Positions 1 through 7,988 of a stretch of 64,000 nt of DNA are shown here, one piece after another. Within the stretch, counting starts at the first letter, position 1. The number at the start of each line of letters is the position of its first letter. The notes under the pieces were generated by a model, which did not search any database, was not told where the DNA came from, and was given only the letters and a program-made list of their open reading frames with translations. The position numbers and the translations under genes are program-made. Origin of the DNA: Faecalicatena orotica (GTDB taxonomy: Bacteria > Bacillota > Clostridia > Lachnospirales > Lachnospiraceae); NCBI RefSeq assembly GCF_003149245.1, contig NZ_QGDL01000001.1:213089-277088 (forward strand), read 5' to 3'.

Positions 1-67
1 AATCAGATATATAATTCGCACCTACCCGATGTGTCAGAACCTCTAACAGTCCCTCTTCTCTTGACAT
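1..67 (-). CDS. Unknown protein, N-terminus only (runs off left edge)
   Basis: An ATG at 65-67 on the minus strand is preceded by a strong ribosome binding site (AAGGAGG, 76-82) at normal spacing and opens a frame that stays open to the window edge (22 residues, beginning MSREEGLLEVL). The fragment is too short to identify. It lies directly downstream of the inverted-repeat switch and is the obvious target of any promoter inside it. The start is well supported; the product is unknown. Confidence 0.6.
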   Translation of the reverse strand, partial: MSREEGLLEVLTHRVGANYISD

Positions 68-102
68 AACTTATTCCTCCTTATGGTACTGCGGATTAAA
101 GC

Positions 103-173
103 AGACTTTATTCTGCATTGTTGATAATATAATAATAGTTGGTATGCATCTGGTGATGAAAAAGGTAGACTTT
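103..173. repeat. Left arm of 71-bp perfect inverted repeat
   Basis: These 71 bases are the exact reverse complement of 300-370. The outer end carries one copy of an aatgcagaataaagtct motif, and the inner end carries the related aaagtctaccttttt motif. Such arms next to a recombinase gene are typical of invertible promoter segments. Confidence 0.9.
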
Positions 174-299
174 GGTCAACAAATACATTCCTGTACTTTT
201 TAGCTAAAAAAAGATAGTCCTTAGATAGGAAATAAATAACATTTCCATAAAAAATTATAATCTGCCATATATAAATTAATCTTAACAATAATGCAGAAT
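174..299. promoter_or_regulatory. AT-rich segment between the inverted repeats, possible invertible promoter
   Basis: This 126-bp stretch has no credible gene. It contains the palindromic -10-like box ATTATAAT (254-261), readable on either strand, but no convincing -35 box at 16-18 bp. If it does carry a promoter, inversion would turn it toward or away from the gene starting at 67. The promoter role is inferred from layout and not shown by sequence. Confidence 0.4.
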
Positions 300-370
300 A
301 AAGTCTACCTTTTTCATCACCAGATGCATACCAACTATTATTATATTATCAACAATGCAGAATAAAGTCT
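300..370. repeat. Right arm of 71-bp perfect inverted repeat
   Basis: Exact reverse complement of 103-173. A roughly 25-bp motif beginning aatgcagaataaagtctacc occurs twice in direct orientation, at about 290-314 and 353-377, so each junction of the segment is marked by the same motif. This could be a multi-site recombinase recognition region. The recombinase gene ends 30 bp further on. Confidence 0.9.
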
Positions 371-400
371 ACCTTTTTCTGCATTATTTTTACCATATTT

Positions 401-1000
401 TTACATCTCTTCTTTTTGGCTGCACCATTTTTTAAAAGTTTTAAAATCTACATTCAGCCTTCTGGATGCCTCTCTTGCGCTGATTTCCTGCCGTTTCCAC
501 TCCCAGTATACATTTTCGAATGTTTTGGGAATCTTAAGGGACTCTCTCCCAAAATGTACGCCCCTTGCTTTTGCCACTGCAATTCCCTCCGCCTGTCTCT
601 GTCTGATGCTCTCGCGTTCGCTCTGCGCTACAAAAGACAAAAGCTGCAGTACAATATCAGCAATCAGTGTACCTACCAGATCTTTCCCCTTCCTTGTGTC
701 CAGAAGCGGCATATCAATTACTACAATGTCTGCTCCTATTTCCTTCGTTATGTACCTCCACTGCTCTATTATATCCTCATAATTTCTTCCCAGGCGGTCG
801 ATGGATTTTACGTACAGGACATCGTCCCGTCTGATATTTCTGAGAAGTCTTTTATATTCGGGTCTGTCGAAATCTTTTCCGGATATCTTTTCCACGTAAA
901 GATTTTTTTCCGGTATCTTCAGATGCTCCATTGCAACCAACTGTCGTTCTACATTCTGGTCTTTAGAAGATACCCTCACATAACCAAAGCATTTGTGCAT
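401..1000 (-). CDS. Serine site-specific recombinase (resolvase/invertase type)
   Basis: A 199-residue serine recombinase that would cut and rejoin DNA through a 5'-phosphoserine intermediate. The N-terminal catalytic domain shows GYVRVS with nucleophile Ser11, and the arginine motif DRLGR at about 68-72. A long E-helix region spans about 115-145, followed by a short C-terminal helix-turn-helix (about 165-195). This is the usual size of Tn3 resolvases and Hin-like invertases. The start was set at the ATG at 998-1000, preceded by GGAGGG; the frame extends upstream without a ribosome site. It is transcribed toward the 71-bp inverted repeat at 103-370, which is its likely substrate. It could instead be a relic of a mobile element, but no transposase is visible nearby. 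Confidence 0.88.
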   Translation of the reverse strand: MHKCFGYVRVSSKDQNVERQLVAMEHLKIPEKNLYVEKISGKDFDRPEYKRLLRNIRRDDVLYVKSIDRLGRNYEDIIEQWRYITKEIGADIVVIDMPLLDTRKGKDLVGTLIADIVLQLLSFVAQSERESIRQRQAEGIAVAKARGVHFGRESLKIPKTFENVYWEWKRQEISAREASRRLNVDFKTFKKWCSQKEEM

Positions 1001-1367
1001 TCCTTTCCCTCCTTTTACGACACAACTATTATCGCACATTTATGCGGCAGTACCCGCTGGTATATTTTACCAGTTTTCGAACTAAAAAGTAAAACAAAAG
1101 TAACTATAATATTATATATAATACATAGAAACATTTTTCGTAATCATCCATAATCTCATAATCGAAAAGATTCATAAAATACCAGACAAAAAAGAAGTGC
1201 CCTTAAGAGGTACTGCCGGTATACTGCGAAAAGCCTGAATCTTTTCGCAGTATACCGGCATGAAAACTGATTCCATAACTATCAATTTTCACCTCTTCTG
1301 AACACTTCTCCTGACAAAAACAGTTCTATCATCTATATATGCACTCACTGTGCAGCTCAAACAAGCT
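1001..1367. other. Intergenic region with long perfect hairpin
   Basis: No gene is credible here. The part nearest the recombinase (1075-1150) is AT-rich and probably holds its promoter, though no clear -35/-10 pair was found. The only strong structure is the hairpin at 1214-1260, listed separately. Confidence 0.5.
1214..1260. terminator. 20-bp perfect hairpin downstream of the histidine phosphatase gene
   Basis: Arms 1214-1233 and 1241-1260 are perfect 20-bp complements around a 7-base loop. On the minus strand it follows the phosphatase gene ending at 1368, so it may end that transcript. The next T-rich stretch is about 15 bases away, which is unusual for an intrinsic terminator; a processed or protein-bound element is possible. 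Confidence 0.5.
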
Positions 1368-1982
1368 CTAATAAAATACTTTGCCTTCTTCCAGAATTTC
1401 CGGCTTACCGTCCCTTACTTCTACAATGGTAACAGCACAGTTCTTCGGAACGCCATTTATCCAGAATCTGGATATATCGGTTTCCCCTTTGATGCAGTTT
1501 AACATGGCCGTCAGAGACGCACCATGAGTCGAGATAAGGATTGTTTTGTCTGTAAATTCTTCCCTATTGTATAATTCCTCCAGAAATTCCTGAACCCTTT
1601 TTTCCACTTCGGGTATGGACTCTCCGCCTTTTGGTACTTTATAACCGGCCGTGTCCGTAAAGAATTTATTGAATTCATCACTGTCCGGATCCCGGTTTTC
1701 CCCTCTGCAGCGCATCCCCTCACAGACTCCGAACCCCATTTCCTGAATCCTTGGTTCGTCATATAGAGGAACTGTCCTGCCTGAAAGTATGATCCGGGCA
1801 GTCTCACGGGCACGGGCCAGAGGGCTTGTGTAGGCTGCATCGAAGGTTACATCCTTCAGTCCCTCTGCCGTCTGTTTTGCCAGATGCCTGCCATAGTCGT
1901 TCAGGGGGATGTCCGAATGTCCCTGTACTTTTCCTAATTTATTCCACGCCGTCTCACCATGACGAACTAAATATAATCTCAT
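1368..1982 (-). CDS. Histidine phosphatase family protein (phosphoglycerate mutase-like)
   Basis: A cytosolic phosphatase of the histidine phosphatase superfamily, 204 residues. The N-terminal LVRHGETAWN carries the phospho-accepting His (residue 8), and the later STHGAS motif gives the second catalytic His. The size and the short capping region resemble CobC/PhoE/GpmB-type broad-range phosphatases rather than true glycolytic phosphoglycerate mutase. The substrate cannot be set from sequence. The start follows AGGAGGTATGGC. It diverges from luxS and has a good promoter of its own (2020-2048). Confidence 0.85.
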   Translation of the reverse strand: MRLYLVRHGETAWNKLGKVQGHSDIPLNDYGRHLAKQTAEGLKDVTFDAAYTSPLARARETARIILSGRTVPLYDEPRIQEMGFGVCEGMRCRGENRDPDSDEFNKFFTDTAGYKVPKGGESIPEVEKRVQEFLEELYNREEFTDKTILISTHGASLTAMLNCIKGETDISRFWINGVPKNCAVTIVEVRDGKPEILEEGKVFY

Positions 1983-2019
1983 GCCATACCTCCTGATTTA
2001 TGTCTATATGTATCTGTAT

Positions 2020-2048
2020 AGTATAAACATTCCTGTTCCTGCCGTCAA
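2020..2048 (-). promoter_or_regulatory. Sigma-A-type promoter for the histidine phosphatase gene
   Basis: On the minus strand, TTGACG (2043-2048) and TATACT (2020-2025) are separated by 17 bp, upstream of the start at 1982. Confidence 0.65.
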
Positions 2049-2085
2049 GTTACTGCGCAGGCTGTACCCTGCCCCTAATTTGTGC

Positions 2086-2114
2086 TTGTCTTCTTCCTCT
2101 ACACCCGCTATAAT
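2086..2114 (+). promoter_or_regulatory. Sigma-A-type promoter for luxS
   Basis: TTGTCT (2086-2091) and a consensus TATAAT (2109-2114) have exactly 17 bp between them, 58 bp before the luxS start. It lies back to back with the divergent phosphatase promoter. Confidence 0.7.
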
Positions 2115-2171
2115 AATTTTTAAGATATTGAAGCCATACTGGATTTCATATAATTTCAAGGAGGAACTATC

Positions 2172-2651
2172 ATGGAAAAGATAACAAGCTTCACCATAGA
2201 TCATTTAAAATTAATTCCCGGACTCTATGTTTCACGAAAGGATTTCATAAACGAGCATCCTGTCACCACCTTCGACATACGTATGACGAATCCAAATGAG
2301 GAACCCGTCATGAATACAGCCGAAGTACACACGATTGAACACCTCGGTGCTACTTTTTTAAGGAACCATCCTGCATACGGGAACAAGGTCCTCTATTTCG
2401 GCCCAATGGGCTGCCGTACCGGATTCTATCTGCTTCTGGCAGGCAGTTATGACTCAGCCGATATCGTTCCCCTTATGCAGGAAATGTTCAGCTTTATATC
2501 CACTTTTGAAGGAGAAGTCCCCGGGGCTTCTGCGAAAGACTGCGGGAATTACCTCGATATGAATCTGCCGATGGCCAGATACCTGGCAAAAAAATATCTG
2601 AATGAAGTACTCATAGACATACAGGATACACAGATGTACTATCCCGGATAA
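2172..2651 (+). CDS. luxS: S-ribosylhomocysteine lyase (autoinducer-2 synthesis)
   Basis: LuxS splits S-ribosylhomocysteine into homocysteine and 4,5-dihydroxy-2,3-pentanedione, the precursor of AI-2, as part of the activated methyl cycle. At 159 residues it is full length. The metal-binding HxxEH motif is at His53/Glu56/His57, the third ligand is Cys124, and the catalytic Cys81 sits in GPMGC. The start follows AAGGAGGAACTATC. It has its own promoter and a terminator directly after it, so it appears monocistronic; no Pfs nucleosidase gene is adjacent. Confidence 0.97.
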   Translation: MEKITSFTIDHLKLIPGLYVSRKDFINEHPVTTFDIRMTNPNEEPVMNTAEVHTIEHLGATFLRNHPAYGNKVLYFGPMGCRTGFYLLLAGSYDSADIVPLMQEMFSFISTFEGEVPGASAKDCGNYLDMNLPMARYLAKKYLNEVLIDIQDTQMYYPG

Positions 2652-2662
2652 CTATGAAAACA

Positions 2663-2695
2663 AAAAAGGGAACTGCCAGCCGCAGTTCCTTTTTC
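2663..2695. terminator. Bidirectional intrinsic terminator between luxS and the GH13-like gene
   Basis: The 8-bp stem ggaactgc/gcagttcc (2669-2676, 2682-2689) is flanked by an A-run on the left and a T-run on the right. It can therefore stop luxS on the plus strand and the convergent gene ending at 2717 on the minus strand. Confidence 0.9.
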
Positions 2696-2716
2696 TGTTA
2701 TATGCTGTCATACTTC

Positions 2717-4417
2717 TTATTTCCCGATCAGCAGTACGATGCTTCTTTCCTTTAGCTCAATCATCTTCTGATTTTCAAGCGGAATACTGCTCTTTTCTAC
2801 TCCCAGCCTTGTCTCTGTCACCCGATACCACTTTTTCTTCTTTCCCAGCGTCGGCAGGGCAAAGGAATGCTTTTCCCAGTGCATATTGTATGCAATGAAG
2901 CAGTCATTGTCTTTTAGTCCGCTGCCACTGTATAGAATTCCGAGCTGGCGGCTTGCAATCTCCGCCGGAATCTGCCATGCATTCTCTCCGTGGTAAGATA
3001 CGTCCGGCGTTCCGCATGCGGTCTGGTCCAGCCCCAGAAGAAGGTCCGCACGATGGAGCACAGGATGTGATTTTCTCAATGCAATCAGTTCCTTCACATA
3101 CTGGAACAAGTCATCGCTGGTCTTTTTCTTACTCCAGTTGAGCCAGGACAATTCATTGTCCTGACAATACACATTATTGTTCCCTTTCTGTGTATTCCCA
3201 AATTCATCTCCCGCCAGCAGGCACGGCGTTCCCTGAGCCATCAGCAGCAGGAAAAATGCGTTCCGTATCTGGTTCCTTCTAAGTTCCACCACTGCTTTTT
3301 TGCGGCTCGGGCCTTCCACTCCGCAGTTCCAGCTGTAATTGTAATCCGGGCCGTCCTGATTGCGTTCCCCGTTAGCCTCATTATGTTTTCCGTCATAGGA
3401 TACGAGGTCAAACATGGTAAACCCTGTATGTGTCGTGATGTAATTGCAGCAGCCATCTTCTTTTGTGTTATGGCGCAGCGCCCAAATAACGTCATTTACC
3501 ATGCCTTCGTCCCCCTTCAGGAAACGGCGCATGATGTTCTGGAAGGTATCCTCTTTTTTCATGATTTTGACGCCCTTTAAAAGAGGGTCGCCGACAAGCA
3601 TATCCCACGGTACGGTATATGGATTCACTACAAAACCATCAACATGATATTCCAGAGTATAGTATCTGAGGCACTCCCATGCTGTCTGCGGAAGAATCCC
3701 GGCCGCAAAAGGCATCTCCAGAACGACTTCTATGCCGGCTTTGTGATATTGCTTTACCATCTCCTTCAGTTCAAGACAGGGGTTCCCTGATGCACTGTAG
3801 GCCGCCTTAGGGGCGAAGTAATATCCGGGTCCGTATCCCCAGTAATTCTGGTATTTTCCCGTGTACTCCTCGAACTCATAAACAGGCATACACTGGATCT
3901 GGTTGATCCCCAGTTCTTTCAGATAGGGAATCTTCCCGGCAGCGCCCAGAAAAGTTCCTTTATGTTTTACATGGGAGGAACTGTGCATCGTGAAGCCCCT
4001 GACATGCAGACTATACGCAATCACTTCATGGTAAGGGATCTTCAACTGGGAGTCTCCCTCCCAGTCAAAGGAACCCGTGCTGATCTTCCCGCGTATCTGG
4101 TGGGACTCGAGGTCTGCCTTCTCTCCAAATGCATGCTGTCCCGTGATTTCCCTGACGAACGGGTCTATACTCACCCGTCCGCCAATTCTGTAATTATATT
4201 CATACTTATCCGGCTCCAGCCCTTCTACTGCCAGAAACCGGACCTCACCCACAGCCTTTTCTTCTGGCATGGAGAATACCTGCCCGGGGACCTGTCCGCC
4301 CTTTTCGTACAACATAAGTTCACAAGCGGCTCCCGCGGGTACCGCCACTGCAAAATTCACCCTGTCTTTTACGATTCTTACTCCCAGTGGATATGGAACT
4401 CCCTGCACTTCTCTCAT
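2717..4417 (-). CDS. GH13 glycogen-debranching-like protein lacking catalytic residues
   Basis: A 566-residue homologue of GlgX/isoamylase-type debranching enzymes: an N-terminal CBM48-like domain (about 5-90), a GH13 barrel (about 125-440) and a C-terminal beta domain. The family's signature regions are recognisable but altered. The usual region I DVVxNH reads LEMPFAAG (about 233-240). The nucleophile Asp of YHVDGFRxD is Asn265 (DGFVVN). The acid/base Glu context IAEPWD is gone, and the HDGFT of region IV is HTGFT (Thr331). Conserved scaffold such as KHNEANGE is kept, so the frame is intact but the enzyme is probably inactive. No signal peptide is seen. It lies 23 bp behind the sugar-binding lipoprotein gene, probably on the same transcript. 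A regulatory or glycan-binding role is possible. Confidence 0.8.
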   Translation of the reverse strand: MREVQGVPYPLGVRIVKDRVNFAVAVPAGAACELMLYEKGGQVPGQVFSMPEEKAVGEVRFLAVEGLEPDKYEYNYRIGGRVSIDPFVREITGQHAFGEKADLESHQIRGKISTGSFDWEGDSQLKIPYHEVIAYSLHVRGFTMHSSSHVKHKGTFLGAAGKIPYLKELGINQIQCMPVYEFEEYTGKYQNYWGYGPGYYFAPKAAYSASGNPCLELKEMVKQYHKAGIEVVLEMPFAAGILPQTAWECLRYYTLEYHVDGFVVNPYTVPWDMLVGDPLLKGVKIMKKEDTFQNIMRRFLKGDEGMVNDVIWALRHNTKEDGCCNYITTHTGFTMFDLVSYDGKHNEANGERNQDGPDYNYSWNCGVEGPSRKKAVVELRRNQIRNAFFLLLMAQGTPCLLAGDEFGNTQKGNNNVYCQDNELSWLNWSKKKTSDDLFQYVKELIALRKSHPVLHRADLLLGLDQTACGTPDVSYHGENAWQIPAEIASRQLGILYSGSGLKDNDCFIAYNMHWEKHSFALPTLGKKKKWYRVTETRLGVEKSSIPLENQKMIELKERSIVLLIGK

Positions 4418-4440
4418 ATTCTCTAGGTCCTCTCTTCCTT

Positions 4441-5448
4441 TTACTGCCAGCCGTCGGTGCCGTACATCTCTACATTTTCCTTATTGATAAAGAACGTCTC
4501 TTCATATGTCTCTCTCTCGTAATCATCGTCGTCCAGAATTGCAATTCCTACCTCGACAGCTTTCTTCCCTATATTGATCGGTGACTGGGCCCCTGTCCCT
4601 TCCATTAAAGTCCCCGGTTTCGATAACTCACTTTTCACTCCGGGTGAACCATCCACGCCGTATACGAGAACATCTTTCCTGCCGGCCTCTTCAAGCGCCT
4701 CGACTGCCCCAAGCGCCACCTGGTCATTCCCGCACATAACAGCATCAATCTTCGGATTGTCGGTCAGAATTCTCTTCATCTCTTCCTTTGCCGTATCTTT
4801 TTTCCCTTTTACATCTGCTCTCGCAAGCACTTCAAAGCCCGCATTCGTAATCGCACTCTCAAATCCCGTAATTCTCTCATTGATAGAATTCATGGAAGGG
4901 CATTCCAGTATGACAATCTTTCCTCCGTCAGGACGGTGTTTTACAAGATCCTCCCCGCACAGATAACCTGCGTTCTTATTGTCCGAACCTACATAGGCCG
5001 TAATCAGGCCGGTTTCCTTTACCTGTGTATCGATATTGATTACCGGGATATCCGCTTCTTTCAACGCCTCCAGAGCCGGTGTGATCTTCTCCCAGTCAAC
5101 CGGGCATAAAAACACGGCATCCACGCCTTCTTCTATCATTTCCTGAATCTGCTGTATCTGAAGCTCCACATCTGAACCCGGGTCCTTTGTAACCAAATGG
5201 TATTCCTTTTCATTCAGAGATGTCTCTATAGACTTCTTAAGGGTATCGAAATAAGGATTGCCCATATCTATACAGCTATAGCCGAAGGTATAGCCGTCGT
5301 ACACTTCCTCTTCTTCCTCGCCGCCATCCTCATTCTCTGTTTCCTGTACTGCATTATCTTCAGGCGTACCTACATTTTTCTTGCAGCCCGCGAGCATCAT
5401 GGATGCTGTCAGAACTACAAGGAGTACGCTCAGTATTTTCTTTTTCAT
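4441..5448 (-). CDS. Sugar-binding lipoprotein of ABC importer type (orphan)
   Basis: A 335-residue extracellular substrate-binding protein of the ribose/galactose type (Peripla_BP_4 fold). The lipoprotein signal peptide ends in MMLAGC, an acidic linker follows (about 28-48), and then come the two-lobed binding domains with typical GYSCIDMGNPYF, VDAVFLCPVDW and DAVMCGNDQVALG segments. The start follows GTAGGAGG. No permease or ATPase gene is adjacent, so it either serves a transporter encoded elsewhere or acts as a sensor. The next gene on the transcript is the inactive-looking GH13 homologue. Confidence 0.87.
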   Translation of the reverse strand: MKKKILSVLLVVLTASMMLAGCKKNVGTPEDNAVQETENEDGGEEEEEVYDGYTFGYSCIDMGNPYFDTLKKSIETSLNEKEYHLVTKDPGSDVELQIQQIQEMIEEGVDAVFLCPVDWEKITPALEALKEADIPVINIDTQVKETGLITAYVGSDNKNAGYLCGEDLVKHRPDGGKIVILECPSMNSINERITGFESAITNAGFEVLARADVKGKKDTAKEEMKRILTDNPKIDAVMCGNDQVALGAVEALEEAGRKDVLVYGVDGSPGVKSELSKPGTLMEGTGAQSPINIGKKAVEVGIAILDDDDYERETYEETFFINKENVEMYGTDGWQ

Positions 5449-5527
5449 CTGTTAACCTCCTACATGTTTCTGAATCTGTCAATCACCTGCTTCTTCCATT
5501 CTACCGTTTTTCTCCCCAATGTCAATA

Positions 5528-5670
5528 GTTACTGTTCACAGGCAAGCCTGTAAACAGTAAAGCGCCTGCTCATTTAAAGTCGCCTGCAGCGAGGAGCAGG
5601 CTTATTGGCTACTTTACGTTCTTCCTCCCAGCCTATCAGCGTAGTGATAGGCTGGGGAGTGAGCAGTAAC
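5528..5670. mobile_element. MITE-like element with terminal inverted repeats and target duplication
   Basis: A 143-bp non-coding unit bounded by GTTACTGTTCAC and GTGAGCAGTAAC, which are inverted repeats matching at 11 of 12 positions. It is flanked by the direct repeat tgtcaata(g) at 5520-5528 and 5671-5679, as expected for an 8-9 bp target duplication. Inside are strong secondary hairpins, including gcctatca/tgataggc around 5632-5652 and a cctgctc/gagcagg pair. It has no coding capacity, so it would need a transposase supplied elsewhere. Confidence 0.7.
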
Positions 5671-5830
5671 TGTCAATAGCAACAACTGCCATCCCGTGTA
5701 TGTTTCCCCTTGCTTTTTACTCTTCTTTTTGTTAGAGTTAAGGTATATCCAAGGGCCGCATCAATCTGCACCCGCGGAAGGATCTGCCGATAAAACTGCA
5801 GAATAAGCCAACCAATAAAGGAGATCATCT

Positions 5831-6145
5831 ATGAACGAAGAAAACGAATCACTCACCGTAACATTAACACTCGACAACAATGAAGAACTTGAGTGCGCTG
5901 TACTCACAATCTATGAAGTGGACGGACAGGAATATATTGCCCTGCTCCCCCTGGATGAGGAAGGCAGCAATGAGGAAGGACAAGTCTTCCTTTACCGCTT
6001 CTCTGAAAAGACACCGGGTGAACCGGAGCTCGAGAACATCGAAGATGATGATGAATACGAACGTGCTGCTGATAAGTTCGATGAGTGGCTGGATACTCAG
6101 GAATTTGAAGACCTGGATCTGGATGACGACTCAGACGAGGAATAA
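5831..6145 (+). CDS. DUF1292 family small acidic protein
   Basis: A 104-residue, strongly acidic cytosolic protein of the DUF1292 (YrzB-like) family, widespread in Firmicutes and of unknown function. The central VDGQEYIALLPL segment is the family hallmark, and the C-terminus is almost entirely Asp/Glu. The start follows AAAGGAGATCATCT. It converges on the helicase gene, and their coding ends overlap by 15 bp (6131-6145). Its terminator lies inside the end of the helicase coding region. Confidence 0.85.
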   Translation: MNEENESLTVTLTLDNNEELECAVLTIYEVDGQEYIALLPLDEEGSNEEGQVFLYRFSEKTPGEPELENIEDDDEYERAADKFDEWLDTQEFEDLDLDDDSDEE

Positions 6146-7963
6146 CTCATCAACAAAACGGGAAGGGGATGTCTCCTTTCCGTTTTTTGTTTTAACATAC
6201 ACGATTTTAAGCAGTTCCTTTGCTCTGGTCATTGCTACATAAAAAAGCCGTCTTTCCTCCTCAATCCCCTGTTCTTTCAGCGCCTTTTTATAGGGTACCT
6301 GACCCTCGTTGGCCTCGATAATGTAAACCGTGTCGAATTCCAGCCCCTTTGCCGCGTGCATCGTCATCAGGCGGACGCCTTCATGATTCAGTTCTTTTTT
6401 CTTCTCCCTGAGCTTCAGAGTATTGGTATACTCCTCAACATGCGTAAACCACTCTTCCAGCGTCGCATATGGGCGGGCAGCCTCTTCCAGCTCCGCCATT
6501 ACCTCGAACAGGTCGCCTGCATTGATTTTTCTTTCCTTTGCATATTCTCTCAGAAAATCGTCATATCCAATCCGTTTCCTCAGATATTGGATAGCCGCGT
6601 AGGGAGCCATTTTCACAAGCATTTTCAAGTCCCACTCAAATTGGTCTACCCTGTCCTGCATCCATTCTTTATCACAGTAGAATCTTCTTAAATCTTCGAA
6701 AGAAACATTCCTCCCGGACAGGCTGTCCCTGCCAATATACCGCTTCGGCCGGTTCATGATCTGCAGGAAATCCTGTCTTTCACGGCTTCCGAGCGCCATT
6801 TTAAAATGTGTCCGGATATCCTTTGCAATAAAATGATTATAAATGTTCGGCATATGCTCCCTCATTTGAAACGGGATCTGCCGCTCTAAGAGGCCTTCCA
6901 CAAGCGGCCTTGCATCTGTATGGATGCGGAACAAAACTGCAATCTCCTCCGGTTTTACCCCTGACCTGATTCGTTCCTGTATTTCATCCAGAATATATGA
7001 GCCTTCCTCAACCGGATCCCGCACCTCCTGTACATGGAGACTCGCCCCTGCCTGTTTATCCGCCCGGATTGCCTTGTCAAAACGTACTTCGTTATGTCCG
7101 ATCACCTTCAGGGCATTTTCCACAATATTCGATGTGGAACGGTAATTGATATCCAGAAGGATCTGCTTTGCACCCGGAAAATCTTTCTTAAACTGGAACA
7201 TCAGCTTTGCATCCGCACCCCGGAATCCGTAAATGGACTGATCGTCGTCTCCGACCGCAAACAGATTATTTTGAGGGGCTGAAAGCATTTTAATCACGTC
7301 ATACTGTACCTGGTTAATATCCTGGAATTCATCTATTAGAATATACTGAAACTTTTCCTGCCACATTTTCAGGATATCCGCCCTGGCACTGAATAATTCA
7401 TAGCAGAGAACAAGCATATCGTCAAAATCGATTTTTCTTTCTTTTTTACGCTCCTCTTCGTACTGCCGGTAGATATCCCGGAATGCACCGGCATTACATT
7501 TTGTTGATTTATAGGTCTCTATATCTAGCCTGTTATTCTTTATCTTCCCGATTTCCGTTGCAATCTCCTGCAGGAAATCTTCTTCATCAAAAATCTCTAT
7601 ATTCTCCTGCTGGTTCACGACATGTCGGATCAGCTGGTATTTTTCTTCCTCTGATAAAATATTCTGAGGCCCAAACCTGTAGGCCCATTTCAGAATCCCA
7701 TAGTATATTCCGTGGAACGTGCCAACAGTGACAGGAAGTTTCTTACTTCCCATCAGATTTATAAAGCGGTTCTTCATCTCCGTGGCCGCATACTTAGTAA
7801 AAGTAATGACCAGAATTTCTTCTGGCCTTACTTTTTGTTCTTCAATCAGATATTTCATTCGGTTCACAATTGTCAGGGTTTTCCCGGAACCGGGACCCGC
7901 CAGTACGAGACATGGGCCTTTCCCATGAGTGACTGCCTCTGTTTGAGCCTTACTGAAACTCAT
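6131..7963 (-). CDS. UvrD/PcrA-type superfamily 1 DNA helicase
   Basis: An ATP-driven 3'-5' DNA helicase of about 610 residues. Motifs in order: Walker A GPGSGKT near the N-terminus, motif Ia TFTKYAA, motif II DEFQD, motif III GDDDQSIYGFRGA, and later MTMHAAKGLEFD and VAMTRAK. It is shorter than typical PcrA (about 720-740 residues), mainly at the C-terminus. The start was placed at the ATG at 7961-7963 because GGGAAAGAGG precedes it; the ATG seven codons upstream has no ribosome site. It follows gltX by 25 bp and is probably cotranscribed with it. A role in repair or replication-conflict resolution is expected from the family. Confidence 0.88.
   Translation of the reverse strand: MSFSKAQTEAVTHGKGPCLVLAGPGSGKTLTIVNRMKYLIEEQKVRPEEILVITFTKYAATEMKNRFINLMGSKKLPVTVGTFHGIYYGILKWAYRFGPQNILSEEEKYQLIRHVVNQQENIEIFDEEDFLQEIATEIGKIKNNRLDIETYKSTKCNAGAFRDIYRQYEEERKKERKIDFDDMLVLCYELFSARADILKMWQEKFQYILIDEFQDINQVQYDVIKMLSAPQNNLFAVGDDDQSIYGFRGADAKLMFQFKKDFPGAKQILLDINYRSTSNIVENALKVIGHNEVRFDKAIRADKQAGASLHVQEVRDPVEEGSYILDEIQERIRSGVKPEEIAVLFRIHTDARPLVEGLLERQIPFQMREHMPNIYNHFIAKDIRTHFKMALGSRERQDFLQIMNRPKRYIGRDSLSGRNVSFEDLRRFYCDKEWMQDRVDQFEWDLKMLVKMAPYAAIQYLRKRIGYDDFLREYAKERKINAGDLFEVMAELEEAARPYATLEEWFTHVEEYTNTLKLREKKKELNHEGVRLMTMHAAKGLEFDTVYIIEANEGQVPYKKALKEQGIEEERRLFYVAMTRAKELLKIVYVKTKNGKETSPSRFVDELFLV
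6158..6188 (+). terminator. Intrinsic terminator for the DUF1292 gene, inside the helicase gene
   Basis: An 11-bp stem (6158-6168 with 6173-6183, two G-U pairs) followed by six T residues on the plus strand. It is embedded in the last codons of the convergent helicase gene. Confidence 0.75.
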
Positions 7964-7988
7964 ATATACCTCTTTCCCAGTCATTTGT

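Noticed and set aside
43-288. 81-residue minus-strand open frame covering the inverted repeat and spacer
   Set aside because: It has no ribosome site, spans the left repeat arm and overlaps in another frame the well-supported start at 67. The composition is what AT-rich DNA gives by chance.
416-1153. 245-residue plus-strand frame opposite the recombinase gene
   Set aside because: It is antisense to a clear serine recombinase, lacks a ribosome site, and has Cys/Tyr-rich translated noise composition.
1983-2171. Riboswitch (SAM or SAH type) upstream of luxS
   Set aside because: The leader after the promoter is only about 50 bases with no stable paired structure, too short for these classes.
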